NCBI GenBank assembly: GCA_038363925.1
Contig: JAQQWL010000005.1
Coordinates: forward strand, 3,906,001 to 3,970,000
Length of the DNA: 64,000 nucleotides
DNA from: Apiospora phragmitis
Taxonomy: Eukaryota > Ascomycota > Sordariomycetes > Amphisphaeriales > Apiosporaceae
Reading direction: 5' to 3'
Part shown: piece by piece, positions 11,501-22,305 of the stretch
How the letters are laid out: each line of letters begins with the position of its first letter
Position numbering within the stretch: position 1 is the stretch's first letter
Translations under genes and position numbers: made by a program
The notes under the pieces: model-generated
The model's input: only the letters and a program-made list of their open reading frames with translations
Told to the model about the DNA's origin: nothing
Database searches by the model: none

Positions 11501-14500
11501 TTTGCAGGAGCTCGAAGGGCCGAGGCCAGTCCACGTGCCTACCCACACATGTCGATGGCGCATTTCCAACAGCATCGCGGCCGATGCGGGCCACCAATTC
11601 ACCGTCGTGAGCACGAGGCTGTCTCATGACACCAAGTCTAGCAACCTGCACCTCAGCTTCGTCGTCTTCGACTTGTCTAGTGGATCTCCGCAGCCCGTGA
11701 TGGAGGTCGACGATATGGCGCTCAAGACCATCACCCAGCTCAGTGACGAGTCCGTGGTGGACGGGCTGCCGAAGACGTATTTCACGCGCCATGTGCCGCA
11801 CGTCGATCTCATCGATGGCTCGGTCCTCGCCAAGACCATCACGCCGCCAGCGGCCGAGGTGGAGGAGCCTGCTGCTGGAGATTCTCCGCGGCGAGATCGA
11901 GCCGCTCGAGATCATGCTCGAGGACGGCCTGCTCACGCGCTACTACGAGCAGGACCCGGCGAACAAGCGTTCCACCGAGGCCCTGGCCAAATACGTCGGA
12001 CTCCTGTACGACTGCAACCCCGATATCCGAATACTCGAGATCGGTGGCGGTACGGGAAGTGCGACGTTGCCGGTGTTGGAGGCCATGGAGCAGGCGCTCG
12101 AGGGTGCCTCGGCCAGTTTCGGGTACACCTTCACCGACATCTCGGCCGGCTTCTTCGACAACGCCCGCACCAAGATCGGCCGCTGGTCCAAGCACACATC
12201 ACGTACAAGAAGCTCGACATCAGCCAGGACCCCTTGTCTCAGGGGTTCGTCGCCGAGGACTACGACCTGATCATTGCCGCCAACGTGCTGCATGCGACGC
12301 CGGATATCGTGCAGACGATCCAGAACACAAGCATGCTGCTGAAGTCCGGTGGCAAACTCGTGCTGCTCGAGCTCACCAAGACGTCGCTCCCGCTGGCATT
12401 CCCGTTCGCCTCGCTCCCCGGCTGGTGGCTGTCCGAGGATACCTACCGCTCCATCGATGGGCCGCTGCTGTCCGAGGACTCCTAGCGGGCTCTGCTGGGT
12501 TCCAACGGGTTCCCGACATAGACGGGCTCGTCGATGACTATCCCGGGGAGCCTGAACAGTTCTTGACGACCATTTGGTCTACCAAGCATTCTCAGTTGGC
12601 GGAGCCGAGCGGATGTTTCAACGTGTGCCAAGTGTCGAGCGGAGGAACGTGCGATAACGCATTGACCGACCTGATCTCGCAGGAACTGGTCGAGTCAACT
12701 GTTTCTCCACTGTTGGAACTCGATGTAGACTCGAAGACAACTTGCGTCTTCGTGGATGATCCAGAGCGCAGCGTCTTTAGTGACCCGTCCCCCGAAATGT
12801 TTTCTGTCCTGTAGAAAGCGCTGACGGAGTCTGCTTGCCATGTGCTCTGGGTCACTCCCGCCAACTCGCACCCGGACTCGGCTTTGGTCAAGGGCTTCTT
12901 ACGCACTCTCCGTATAGAAGACGACTCGAAGGCTTTCGTGCTCCTCGAGAACGCCACCTTTGACAAAGCAGGCCTCCAGGCGATATCTCAGCTGGCCCTG
13001 CGGTTGAGTGAGCCCAGCATTCTGGACGAGCAAGAATACTCCATGGTCCACGGCCTGCTCCACGTCCCGCGCTTCTGCCCGCACGAGCCGGCGGCTCAGA
13101 CATTCGCTATGGAGGCCGGAGTTTCCGTCAAAGAGGAACAGAGCATCCGGAGTGCAGATGAGCAGGTTCTCGAAATGACTGTGGACGCCGTGGGGAGCCC
13201 CGATTCCATCTTCTTCCGCGACACGACCAAAGACGTCTTTGAGCAGCCCCTGAGCGGCGATGAAGTCATCATCCAGGTCGGCGCCATCGGTGTTAGCTTC
13301 CGGGACCTCCTCCTCGTCCTCGGCCCCTTGCCTTGGCATCCCCCGGGCATGGAGGGAGCTGGAGTAGTGGTTCGGGCTGGACCGGATGCGTCCGATCTGC
13401 AAATCGGCGACCGGGTGTTTTACACCATCACCCAGGCTGGAATGACCAACTATGTGCGGACGCGTTGCCCGCAGGTCTACAAGCTCCCCGACGGTCTGGA
13501 CATGGCCGATGCGGCCTCGATGCCCATCGCATACTGCACGGCACTCCTGAGTCTCGTGGACACTGCCCACATCTAACGCGGCGAGAGCGTCTTGATCCAC
13601 GCCGCCGCGGGCGCCCAGCACCTCGGCGCCCGCATCTTCGCCACAGCCGGCACGCCCGGGAAGCGCGCCTTCCTCACCCAGACATTCGGCCTCCCCGCGG
13701 CCCACGTCTTCTCGAGCCGCGACGCCGGGTTCCGCCGCGGCCTCCTGCTGGCGACGGCCGACCGCGGCGTCGACGTCGTGGTCAACTCCCTGAACGGCGC
13801 CCTGCTGCGCGAGTCCTGGGAGCTCATCGCGCCGCACGGCCGCTTCGTTGAGCTCGGCAAGAAGGATTTGTTGCTGAATAGCCACCTCGCGATGCGACCC
13901 TTCTTGCAGAATGCGAGCTTCCACGGCCTCGACGTGCGTGCGGTCGAGGGGGTGCGCGGGTGGCTGGCCGAGGTCGTGGCGCTCTACCAAAGCGGGGCCA
14001 TCGGGCCCATCCGGCCGGTGACACGGGTGCCTATCTCCCAGATGGCGGCGGGGCTGCGCAGGCTGCAGTCGGGCTACAACGTCGGCAAGGTCGTGTTGAC
14101 GCTAGGGGCCGACGAGAGGGTCTTGGCGGAGCGGTTCCCGCCGTTGGCTGTCCCGTCTACCACCAGCTTGGGGACGACGATGAAGACGCTGCTGTCTCCG
14201 GACGCTACGTACCTCATCACCGGCGGGACGGGCGGTATCGGACGCTCGTTGGCCGAGTGGATGTCCAAACAAGGAGCGAAGCACATCATCATGCTTGGAC
14301 GCAGCAGATCGTCGAATCCCAAGGTGGCGGAGCTGTTGACAAGATACGACGGCACTGATGTTTACATGCGCGCGATCGCGTGTGATGTCGGGTCCCGCGA
14401 CAGCCTGCTCCGCATGAAGGAGGAGATCAAAGATTTGCCGCCTGTCCTTGGTGTTGTTCACGGAGCACTGCTCCTACGCGTAAGTTTTATCCGCTTCGGA

Positions 14501-15427
14501 GCCCCCCACCACCTACGCGCTGGGAATTGGACTAAATGATGTCGATCTTATTGCAGGATGCCATGTTTCTGAACTCCACATTCGAGGACTACCAGAACAT
14601 CACTCGTCCGAAGATGCAGGCCGCTTGGTTGTTGGATGAGTTATTCCCCAACCTTGATTTCTTCGTGTCCTTGTCGTCGATCGACTCCATCATCGGCCAC
14701 TTGGGCAGTCCATATACGCGGGAAGCTCGGTAAGAACCATCTCCCCCATTTCCCCTGTGCCACACTCAAGAGGGCTAACTTCTAAACCATGACAGACGTT
14801 CCTCGACGCCTTCTCGGAACACCGCATCAAGCAGGAAAAACCCGCCGTATCCATCAGTCTGCCCGTTATCGAAGGCGTGGGCTACGTGGCCGACCGCGGA
14901 ATCGGCGACCAGCTGAAGGGCTCCCTGGGCCTGAGCCTCGGGGAAGAGCAGCTGTACACGCTCATCAAGGGCGCCATCCTCGGCCCGGCCTCGGGCCTGA
15001 ACGTCGACGGCCGGAGCTTCTCGTTCGTCAGCACCCTCACGGCCGCCGAAACGCTCCCGTGGGGGCACTTCCATCCGCTCCGGGCCATTCGGCCGCTACA
15101 GCACCCCCTCGGGCGAGACCGCAGACAACAACAGATCCCAGGCGGCCGGAGGAGGGGGGCGCGAATGGGCACAGCAGGGGAGTGGATATGTCGCCGGAGG
15201 CCCTCATGGAGGCGCTGCGGACCAAGGTGTCGAACGTCACGATGCTGGACCGGGATGAGATCACGCCGGAGCGGAGTCTGGCTCACTACGGGCTAGACAG
15301 TCTGGTGTCGGTCGAGTTGAGAAACTGGATTCGTAGAGAGTATGGCGCCGACTTGGCGCTCAAGGATATCGTGGCGGCACGCCATCTGAATGCCCTGTCC
15401 AAGGAGATCTTGTCGCAGATTAAGTAA
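8570..15427 (+). pseudogene. Highly reducing type I polyketide synthase, KS-AT-DH-cMT-ER-KR-ACP, inactivated
   Basis: ATG at 8570. The KS is spread over short exons (introns near 8890-8990, 9317-9369 and four more up to about 10210) and keeps its Cys in DAACAGTT (about 9180). The AT begins near 10640 and reaches the active-site GHSSGE (10915), then jumps directly into the middle of the DH domain (LFPFTGFFSLAVEA), so the AT C-terminus and the DH His region are deleted. DH, cMT (ILEIGGGTGSATL, 12030), ER (12850-14100), KR (TGGTGGIGRSLAEW, 14220) and ACP (GLDSLVSVEL, 15290) follow. In-frame stops lie at 11487, 12483, 12812 and 13574; all can be explained by C-to-T changes in Gln or Trp codons. 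The ER lacks about ten residues at its NADPH loop. Frame changes occur near 9030, 11860, 12230 and 12510. Confidence 0.93.
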
Positions 15428-15872
15428 CCTAGATAGTTTTAGTACGGGGTTCCAGACACCCTTGGGAGTATGATATGGCATAGCTAAGTATATGAAACGA
15501 TCTGAGGGGATCTATAAATATGTAATCTAGGGGATAACGAGGTTTCGTTCTTTGATAATATCAAATATTAAAGCACACAAGCAGCAACCGTATCGGAGAT
15601 ATGCCTGATTGAGTACAACGCATCGGCATAGAGCGGGGTTCAGTGCTTACCCCTGACCATCGGCTTCGGAGCAGTCTCCGCCACGTAATTAACCCATGCG
15701 GAATAGGCCAGGCAACCAATTGCTCCGGTCGCTCCACAGACTTGCGTGTGTCGGTAAGCCCTGACATCCCTCAAAAGCCACAACTGCAAAACTAACATGT
15801 TTTACATTACCAAGTGACCGATATTTTGATGCCAGTAGAACACAACAATTGGTACTTGTATCTCAGTTGACC
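15428..15872. other. Intergenic, PKS 3' end to hydrolase promoter
   Basis: No gene seen. The sequence becomes AT-richer after the PKS stop (15440-15570), compatible with an old 3' untranslated region. The rest should hold the promoter of the downstream hydrolase. Confidence 0.4.
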
Positions 15873-17933
15873 ATGAGGCAGACTCCCACTCCCAACCATG
15901 CGGGCCAAGGCCTCTCTCTGCTCATAGGCCTTCTCATGCTGACCACTGACGCTGTCGCCGCGCCAAATCCCGTCGTCTCGGACTTCAACTGGACCAGGGT
16001 AACGCCCTCCACCTCGCTCAATTACACCAGCTGCTACGACCAGACGTACAAATGCGCCAAGCTCGTGGTCCCCTCGACTGGCTATCCTCGGAATCTCTTA
16101 CTGATGATGATAACAACACCCCGGTCGTGACGCTTGCCATCATCGCGCGCCCCGCGACCGTGTCCGAGTCCGACCCCCGCCACGGCGGCACCATCATCGT
16201 CAACCCGGGCGGCCCGTCGGCCTCGGGCGTCGGCTTCATGCTGCGGGCGGGCGAGCTGGTGCAGCGCACCGTCGACAGCGAGGAAGAGCTCGGCGGCCGC
16301 CACTACGAGATCCTGAGCTTCGACCCGCGCGGCGTCGGGCTGACGGAGCCCCGCGCCGACTGCTTCGGCGGCGACGAGTTCGCGCGCGGCGTCGCGTGGT
16401 GGACGGACCGCGGGCTGGGCGCCGTCGGCGAGGCCGGCAAGGACGGCGAGGGCCGTGTTGATATTGACACGGTGCGGCGGGCCATGGCGCGGGCGGAGGG
16501 GTTCGGGAGGCTGTGCGAGGCGAGGAACAAGGCCGCGGGGGGCGAGGGGGGCATTTGGGGGTTCATGTCTACCAGTAGCGTGGCGCGGGATATGGTGGCG
16601 ATCGTGGACAAGTTGGAGGAGCTGCGCAAGAAGACCTTGGCAGTGGATGCTGCCGCTGTCAGGACTGTATCGGATGAGGACGAGGAGGCGCAGCTGAGAA
16701 TCGAATTGCGGTCTGCGGGCGATGAGAAAGAAGAAGATACCACCCCTCGGATTCAGTTTTGGGGATTCTCGTACGGGTCGGCTCTCGGCAATTACTTCGC
16801 TTCCATGTTCCCTGGGCGAGTCGGACGCATGATCCTAGAAGGCGTGGAGGACGTACACGACTACCACTCGGCGGTGAGTGAGAGACCTGAGCGGGACTGA
16901 AGATTTTGTATGAATGATCAGTAGTAGGCTAACATAGTAGCTTACACGAAGCACAGTCGTGGGGTGTCGGCCTGTTGGATACCCAGCACGTCCTCGACCA
17001 CTTCTGGGAGACCTGCTTCCGCGGCCGCGAGGCCTGCGCGCTCTACCAGCGAACCGACCCCGACGCGGCCGCCATCCGCGACCGCGTGCACGGGTTCCTC
17101 GACTCGCTCGGGGCCGAACCCGCCCCCTACGTCTCGCGCGCGACCAACACTTTCGTCGCGGTGACCAAGCACGACGTGCTCGACGCCGTCCTGCGCCCGC
17201 TCTACCGGCCGCTGCGCGACTTCCCGGCCCTTGCGCGGCTGCTGTCCGAGGCGCTCCAGGGCAACTTGACGCTGCTATACTCGAGCCTGAATCGAGCGTC
17301 CACCCACAAAGACAGCTGTAGCAACAACAGCACGGATCTGCGGGCTTACACTTGGGGGCCCGACGCCATGACGGCGGTCGCCTGCGGCGACGGCGAGCCG
17401 CAGGACAACCTGACCGCGACCGATTTCGCCGACTACGTGGCGGACCTCCAGAAGCGGCAAAACGCCGACTTCGCCTTCCTCGAGGCCCAGGTCCGGCTTG
17501 GGTGCTCCGGGTGGCGCATCCGGCCCAAGTACCGCTTCGACGGGCCCTGGACCACACCGCCCCGACAGACGAAGATGCACGCCTTCCCGGAAGACCGGCC
17601 GCGCCCATCCTGTTCGTGTCCAGCCGGTACGACCCCGTAACGCCGCTGGCCAACGCGCGGGCCATGGCGCGGGACCACCCGGGCTCGCGGGTGCTGGTGC
17701 AGGAGAACGCGGGGCACGGCAGCCTGTTCTCGCCGGGCAGGTGCCGCGAGGGCTACATCCGGAAGTACTTCGCGACGGGCGAGCTGCCGCCCGAGGGGTT
17801 GGTCTGTCAGCCGGACTGCCAGCCGTTCCAGGACTGTCCACGGATGAGGGAAGTAGAGGGCGCACGTGCGATGATGGCAGACGAGGAGGCCGCGGAGGTG
17901 TGGGGTTGGCGGGCACCGCGGGCTATTATCTGA
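15873..17933 (+). CDS. Secreted TAP-like alpha/beta hydrolase (tripeptidyl-aminopeptidase-type), frame-broken
   Basis: ATG at 15873 gives a signal peptide (MRQTPTPNHAGQG, then LLIGLLMLTTDAVAA). The body has the oxyanion region NPGGPSASGVGF, the FDPRGVGLTEPR motif, the nucleophile elbow WGFSYGS (about 16760) and a C-terminal TAP-like domain with SSRYDPVTPLANA and the catalytic-His segment NAGHGSL. One intron at 16874-16956 splices in phase. Frame shifts occur at about 16068 and 17559, both in runs of four C where five would restore the family reading, so sequencing error is as likely as gene decay. Related enzymes release tripeptides or act on small ester/amide substrates outside the cell. It sits just downstream of the dead PKS, so a former cluster role is possible but unproven. 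Confidence 0.8.
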
Positions 17934-18685
17934 TGGGCCGGGAATATCATTAAGATTTTCTATGATGCGCTGCTCAGAGCCGTCATTGTTGCCATCCTCG
18001 ATATCTCATTGTTTCAGGGTTAAGATGGCAATTGATGGTCCAGGGACTGGCTTTGTAGGTAAGACGTGTGTGTGGCTAGTGTGACTGTACACACAACTTG
18101 TGCCTACTACATTATGCCTCAGCTTCGAGATAACTCAATTGCCCGCGACTCGTGTGTCAAGGCAGGAAAGAAGGTTACCGCGCCTGAAACCCAGTATGCA
18201 GAACGAAAGCTCCATAGTCCATTTGTCGCCGATGAAATGGTCGTCTAATGTCTTTGTCTCATTGACAAGAAGTTTTGTGGTGACAGTTTCTGAACTGCAA
18301 TTGTGCCTGGCCAAATCTTGATGGTCTCGCGTCACGTGATCCCGCGACGCACTGGTGTTTGGCTAGAAACGACGTCAATGAAAGCCATCGTCGCAACTCA
18401 TCTGTCAATCACTCGGTTCATTTTCCTTCAATCTCCTTCCCCTCTTCGATCCCACTGCATTGAAAAACTCATAAAATTGCCTCTCAATCCAGGCGATTGC
18501 CCAAAGATCATTTCAACGCTTTGCGAAGAAGGAAAAGCTGACATTCCAATTGCCTTTCGCAACTGGCAGCTGCACCCCAAATCAAGGACGTACCCACGGA
18601 AGCCCGCTAAGCTCAGTTCAGCCCCCGTAGAACCCCCACCAAATCCACTGTTCCCTCCCCCACATCCACTCACCTGCAGCACACA
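17934..18685. other. Intergenic region
   Basis: About 750 bp with no gene supported. It contains the 3' flank of the hydrolase and the promoter of the SWIM/RING gene, with pyrimidine-rich leader sequence at 18410-18680. Confidence 0.4.
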
Positions 18686-19666
18686 ATGGCGGGCCAATCA
18701 TCCAAAAGCTCATCGCGAAAGCGCAAGCAACCCGAACCTGAACCTGAACCACAGAAAGAGGTTGTGGAGAAGCACAAGAAGTCAAGAAAGAAGGACCCCA
18801 ATGAAGAAAAGCGATTGCGGGTTTTCCGCACCAAAGCCCCCCAGGCCTTCCAAGAAGTCTACCAGCGCGCCATCTCCCAGAGGTTCTACGTCCTGGGACG
18901 AACGCGCTGCGGCGACCCTTCTTGCCCCGAGGAGATTGTCGAGCTGACAGGGTCTACCGGCAACATCTACCACGTCCACATCGCCAAACAGCCCACGTGC
19001 GACTGCCCCCACGGCCTGAAGCGCAACCAGTGCAAGCACATCCTCTACGTCCTGTCCCGCGTGCTGCACGCCCGCTTCGACCTGGTCTACCAGCTGGCCC
19101 TGCTCAGCAGCGAGCTGCGGGAGATCTTCCAGGGCGCCCCGCCCATCGAGGTCGGCGGCGCCGGGAAGGGGAAGAAGGACGACAAGAACCGCAAGGCCAT
19201 CGAGGGCGACTGCCCCATCTGCTTCAGCGAATTCGACGAGGACGACGAGACCGTCTACTGCAAGGCCACCTGCGGCAACAACATCCATACCGAGTGCTTC
19301 GAGATGTGGGCCGCCACCAAGCGCCAGAGCCCGGGCGCCAAGGACCAGGTCACGTGTCCCATGTGCCGGAGTCTCTGGCAGGGCGACGAGGACGTGGTCA
19401 AGAAGATCCTCAACACGGGCGTGGTGGGGTCCGAGGGCTACGTCAACGTGGCCGACCAGCTGGGCATCAGCCGGGTTCGAGGTGAGTGAAAGATGGACGG
19501 CCATATTTGTTCATACCCTTCTGAGCGCGCAGAGTCTGACTAATGCTCCTTAGATACAAGTACATACTACGATGGACCCACGCGAGGCGGCTCAGGTTAC
19601 TACGGCAGCTCAGGCTACTTCGGGATCCGACAAAGTCGCAGATGGGGGCGGCGGAGATATTATTAG
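18686..19666 (+). CDS. SWIM zinc finger plus RING finger protein (putative E3 ubiquitin ligase)
   Basis: ATG at 18686. Exons 18686-19481 and 19554-19666 join in frame across a GT-AG intron to give 302 residues. The N-terminus is basic and low-complexity (repeated PE, then KKSRKK). A SWIM finger follows (CDCPHGLKRNQCKH, about residues 110-125), then a RING-type finger from CPICFSEFDEDDE to CPMCRSLW (about residues 173-232), and a Gly/Tyr/Arg-rich tail in exon 2 ending in RRRYY. SWIM+RING proteins bind E2 enzymes through the RING and other proteins or DNA through SWIM. The substrate is unknown. The gene is convergent with the Sec7-PH gene and looks intact. Confidence 0.9.
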
Positions 19667-20307
19667 GGCATGATGATGCATCGACGCACAGAAGGCGAAA
19701 GTGAATGAAAGGCAGGGGGCTGGAACACTTCTAACTTGCCTGTATGATCTGATGCTATCCTACAGAGCATGCCGATGTGGTAGTTGCCTCCTATCCTATT
19801 CTCCGGCGTTCAGTCATTGACCTTTGCAACTATTAAAAGTTTATTAGCAGCTGGACTCACCATGCTGGGGTTCAACGAGGGCCCTGAATTCCAGTGAATC
19901 TTCAATTTGGGATTTCAGGGGTCTTGTCACTCGTTTGGGCAACACTGTGATAACTCGAGCTTGATGGGACGAGACAAGTTATTATTCAGTTCAGAAGGTG
20001 CTTTCTGTCTCCCGTGAATCAAATTCCATAGCGTGCCTATCCTCGCGGCTTCGTCGACGCGTCCACAGCTTGTCAATCTCTGTAGCACCTCGCTTGGTAT
20101 GAGCTATGGATTGTGAATTGAATCTCATTCCCAATTTGAAGGCAAGAAACCCCCAAATCATCTAACTAGGACGCGTTTTACTTACATCCAAGAGCGATGA
20201 TAGGCTGCACCGTCCAGTCCATTAATTGCCCTGTCATCCGTGTCAGATTCTCCGGTCGGCCAACAGAGCAAGCGTGCCAGTGTTGAGGCCCTCTCAAACA
20301 TTGCACT
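19667..20307. other. Convergent intergenic region
   Basis: About 640 bp between two convergent genes. No open frame or RNA gene is supported. It should contain both 3' untranslated regions. Confidence 0.4.
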
Positions 20308-22059
20308 TTATACTCTGTGGTTCATGCCAAACGGGTCCCCGTAACTCCAACCCCCCGTTGAACGATGCTCTGTTGACCCTTCCTCTGTAGTCCCTTCCTC
20401 TGCCTTCCCTTTCTCTGTCGTACCCTCCTCTGTTGCCCCATCCTCGTTTGCAGATGTCTCTTTTCTACATTGAAGATATTCAAGCAAGATGTACATGTGA
20501 CACTCTATCATGCATTTCTCCAGGTAGGCACCTCTTTGCTCCCCACACAGTCTCTCAGCGGCTGCCAGCATATGGTCTCGTATGGGTAGTTGAAGAGGAA
20601 TCAGGGCCTGGAACCAATAGCTGGTCTCATATAGTAAATCTTCCTTGGCGGAAATTTCCGATAAGCTCGTAGCAGCCGCGTCAATGGCGCTACTTATCAG
20701 TCGACGGTGGGGTCTTGGTCCTTCTCTTTCACCATAAGGGTCGATGTGGGTGAGAAAGGCCGCCACGTAGTTGATCTTGGCCATCCAATCAGCAAAGTCA
20801 TCGTCGTCTCCAGCCTCGAATTCATGTTGCTGACCGTCGTCGTCCGCTACGATGAAGTCATGGTAGCTGAAGCCATAATTGTTCTGTACCGCCACGGCTT
20901 TGCAAAGGTATATGCTGCTTTTGTCTTCGTAACCCAGGAGAGAACGGGTGCCCGCGGGCAGGTCCGCGTCTAGCTTGACAAAGAGATACCCGCCTTTCAA
21001 AGTAACCATTGCTTGTGTCCCACGTGGTTCGCCTGATCGGGGGTCTCCAAGCCTCAACATTCCTTCTTTTAAGACTTTGTCTCCACGTACATATGGAATC
21101 AATGTTGCCTCCCCCCGGACTAGATCATGTTTTTCGACAATACTGTAGGTTCCGGCCACGCTGGAACGGCTTGCTGAGTTGCGGTAACTGTATCCATCAG
21201 AAAATTCCTGAGTCGTCTTCAGTTCGCGACCCATAGTTCGTAATGCCTTATCGTCTACTCTGAGGGTGGAAGGAACGCCGAACCTCCCATGTATCGACAG
21301 CTCTCCATCCTCAAAAAGCCCATTAGAACGCGTATCCTTGATGCTCTGGAATGGAGCGCATGTGAGATTCTTGTAAAGCAACAGCAGAACATAGTCAGAG
21401 ACACCCTGGCCGCCAGCTCTTCTTAGATAGTCAGCTGCATTCATCTCATGCGCCACCTCGTACGTGAGTCCTCCAGCGATCTTAGTCGTCTCTCGGGGGA
21501 ACGTGGTCATGTGCAGGACCAGAAGAGAAAAGGCAAAAGAGTAACAAGATTTTACCCAGAACCCATAGTTCGAGCGGTAGTAGGTCTCAAACCCTTGCAG
21601 TATCCGATCAATGGCAATGGCGGTTATCCCTTGGGCGAAACCAACTTCCATAAAGAACCTGAGTAAGGATAGATCAGTCGTGTAGCACTCGAAGTGGAAG
21701 TTGCGCATGTGCAACTGAAGCACATCGGCCGAGAAGGGATCAGCGTACGTCGACAAGGCAGCAGTAATGGCCGACCAGCTATTCCCCGTTTGAATGCGCC
21801 TAAGATACACTTCCGGCGACTCATCGCCTTGTCGAGCTGGCAACGCAACGACAAAGGGAGCGTCTTGGGCCTTCTTGGCAGAAGGGTGAAACTCCGGTGC
21901 GGTGATAAAGGCGTCCTTCCAGTGTCGATCGAAAAGGCTACTCATGCGATCCATGCCAGGCATGTCTTGTGGGGAATCAGGTGTACAAGAGGAAGAAGCA
22001 ACAACTTCCACCATCTCTTTGATGTGTGACGGCTTGTGCAGTGGCACCGACGGGACCAT
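20308..22059 (-). CDS. Sec7-PH domain protein (Arf-GEF-like) without the catalytic glutamate
   Basis: Single open frame of 583 residues, ATG at 22059. A Sec7 domain spans roughly residues 60-260: YLRRIQTG, ADPFSADVLQLHMRNF, then AIDRILQGFETYYRSN, CYSFAFSLLVLHM and LLYKNLTCAPF. A PH domain lies at about 330-450, ending in DDFADWMAKINYVAAFLTH. Sec7-PH proteins load GTP on Arf GTPases at membranes, using a conserved Glu in the loop before the IDR motif. Here that loop (MEVGFAQGITA) contains no Glu at the expected place and the region after TTFPRETTK is unusual, so exchange activity is doubtful. The C-terminal tail is a degenerate EEGTTE repeat. It neighbours the zinc-finger, protease and gasdermin-like genes. 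Confidence 0.8.
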   Translation of the reverse strand: MVPSVPLHKPSHIKEMVEVVASSSCTPDSPQDMPGMDRMSSLFDRHWKDAFITAPEFHPSAKKAQDAPFVVALPARQGDESPEVYLRRIQTGNSWSAITAALSTYADPFSADVLQLHMRNFHFECYTTDLSLLRFFMEVGFAQGITAIAIDRILQGFETYYRSNYGFWVKSCYSFAFSLLVLHMTTFPRETTKIAGGLTYEVAHEMNAADYLRRAGGQGVSDYVLLLLYKNLTCAPFQSIKDTRSNGLFEDGELSIHGRFGVPSTLRVDDKALRTMGRELKTTQEFSDGYSYRNSASRSSVAGTYSIVEKHDLVRGEATLIPYVRGDKVLKEGMLRLGDPRSGEPRGTQAMVTLKGGYLFVKLDADLPAGTRSLLGYEDKSSIYLCKAVAVQNNYGFSYHDFIVADDDGQQHEFEAGDDDDFADWMAKINYVAAFLTHIDPYGEREGPRPHRRLISSAIDAAATSLSEISAKEDLLYETSYWFQALIPLQLPIRDHMLAAAERLCGEQRGAYLEKCMIECHMYILLEYLQCRKETSANEDGATEEGTTEKGKAEEGTTEEGSTEHRSTGGWSYGDPFGMNHRV

Positions 22060-22305
22060 GAGCCCAAGTATCCTCGTAGAAAGCGCTATGAGAGATCCCA
22101 GAGCTGAGTTTTCCGTCCGTTCGGGGGAAAGGGATTGGTGGAGCCGTCTGGGTCGTCATCAGATGCTCCTGACAAGTTTTCAGGAGCAACAGTCTCCCCG
22201 ATACGCATAGGTTTGGGGATATAGGGGTTGGGACGTCATGAGCCAATGCCGTAGTAAGGAATACCTTGTTGGCCAGCGCCACGAGAACTTTCACGCTCGA
22301 AGTCT

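Noticed and set aside
12899..13990. Open frame of 363 codons on the minus strand opposite the PKS
   Set aside because: It mirrors the GC-rich ER-domain coding strand, has biased shadow composition and no recognisable motif.
18303..18947. Open frame of 214 codons overlapping the start of the SWIM/RING gene
   Set aside because: Out of frame with the conserved domains, mostly promoter/leader sequence, no motif.
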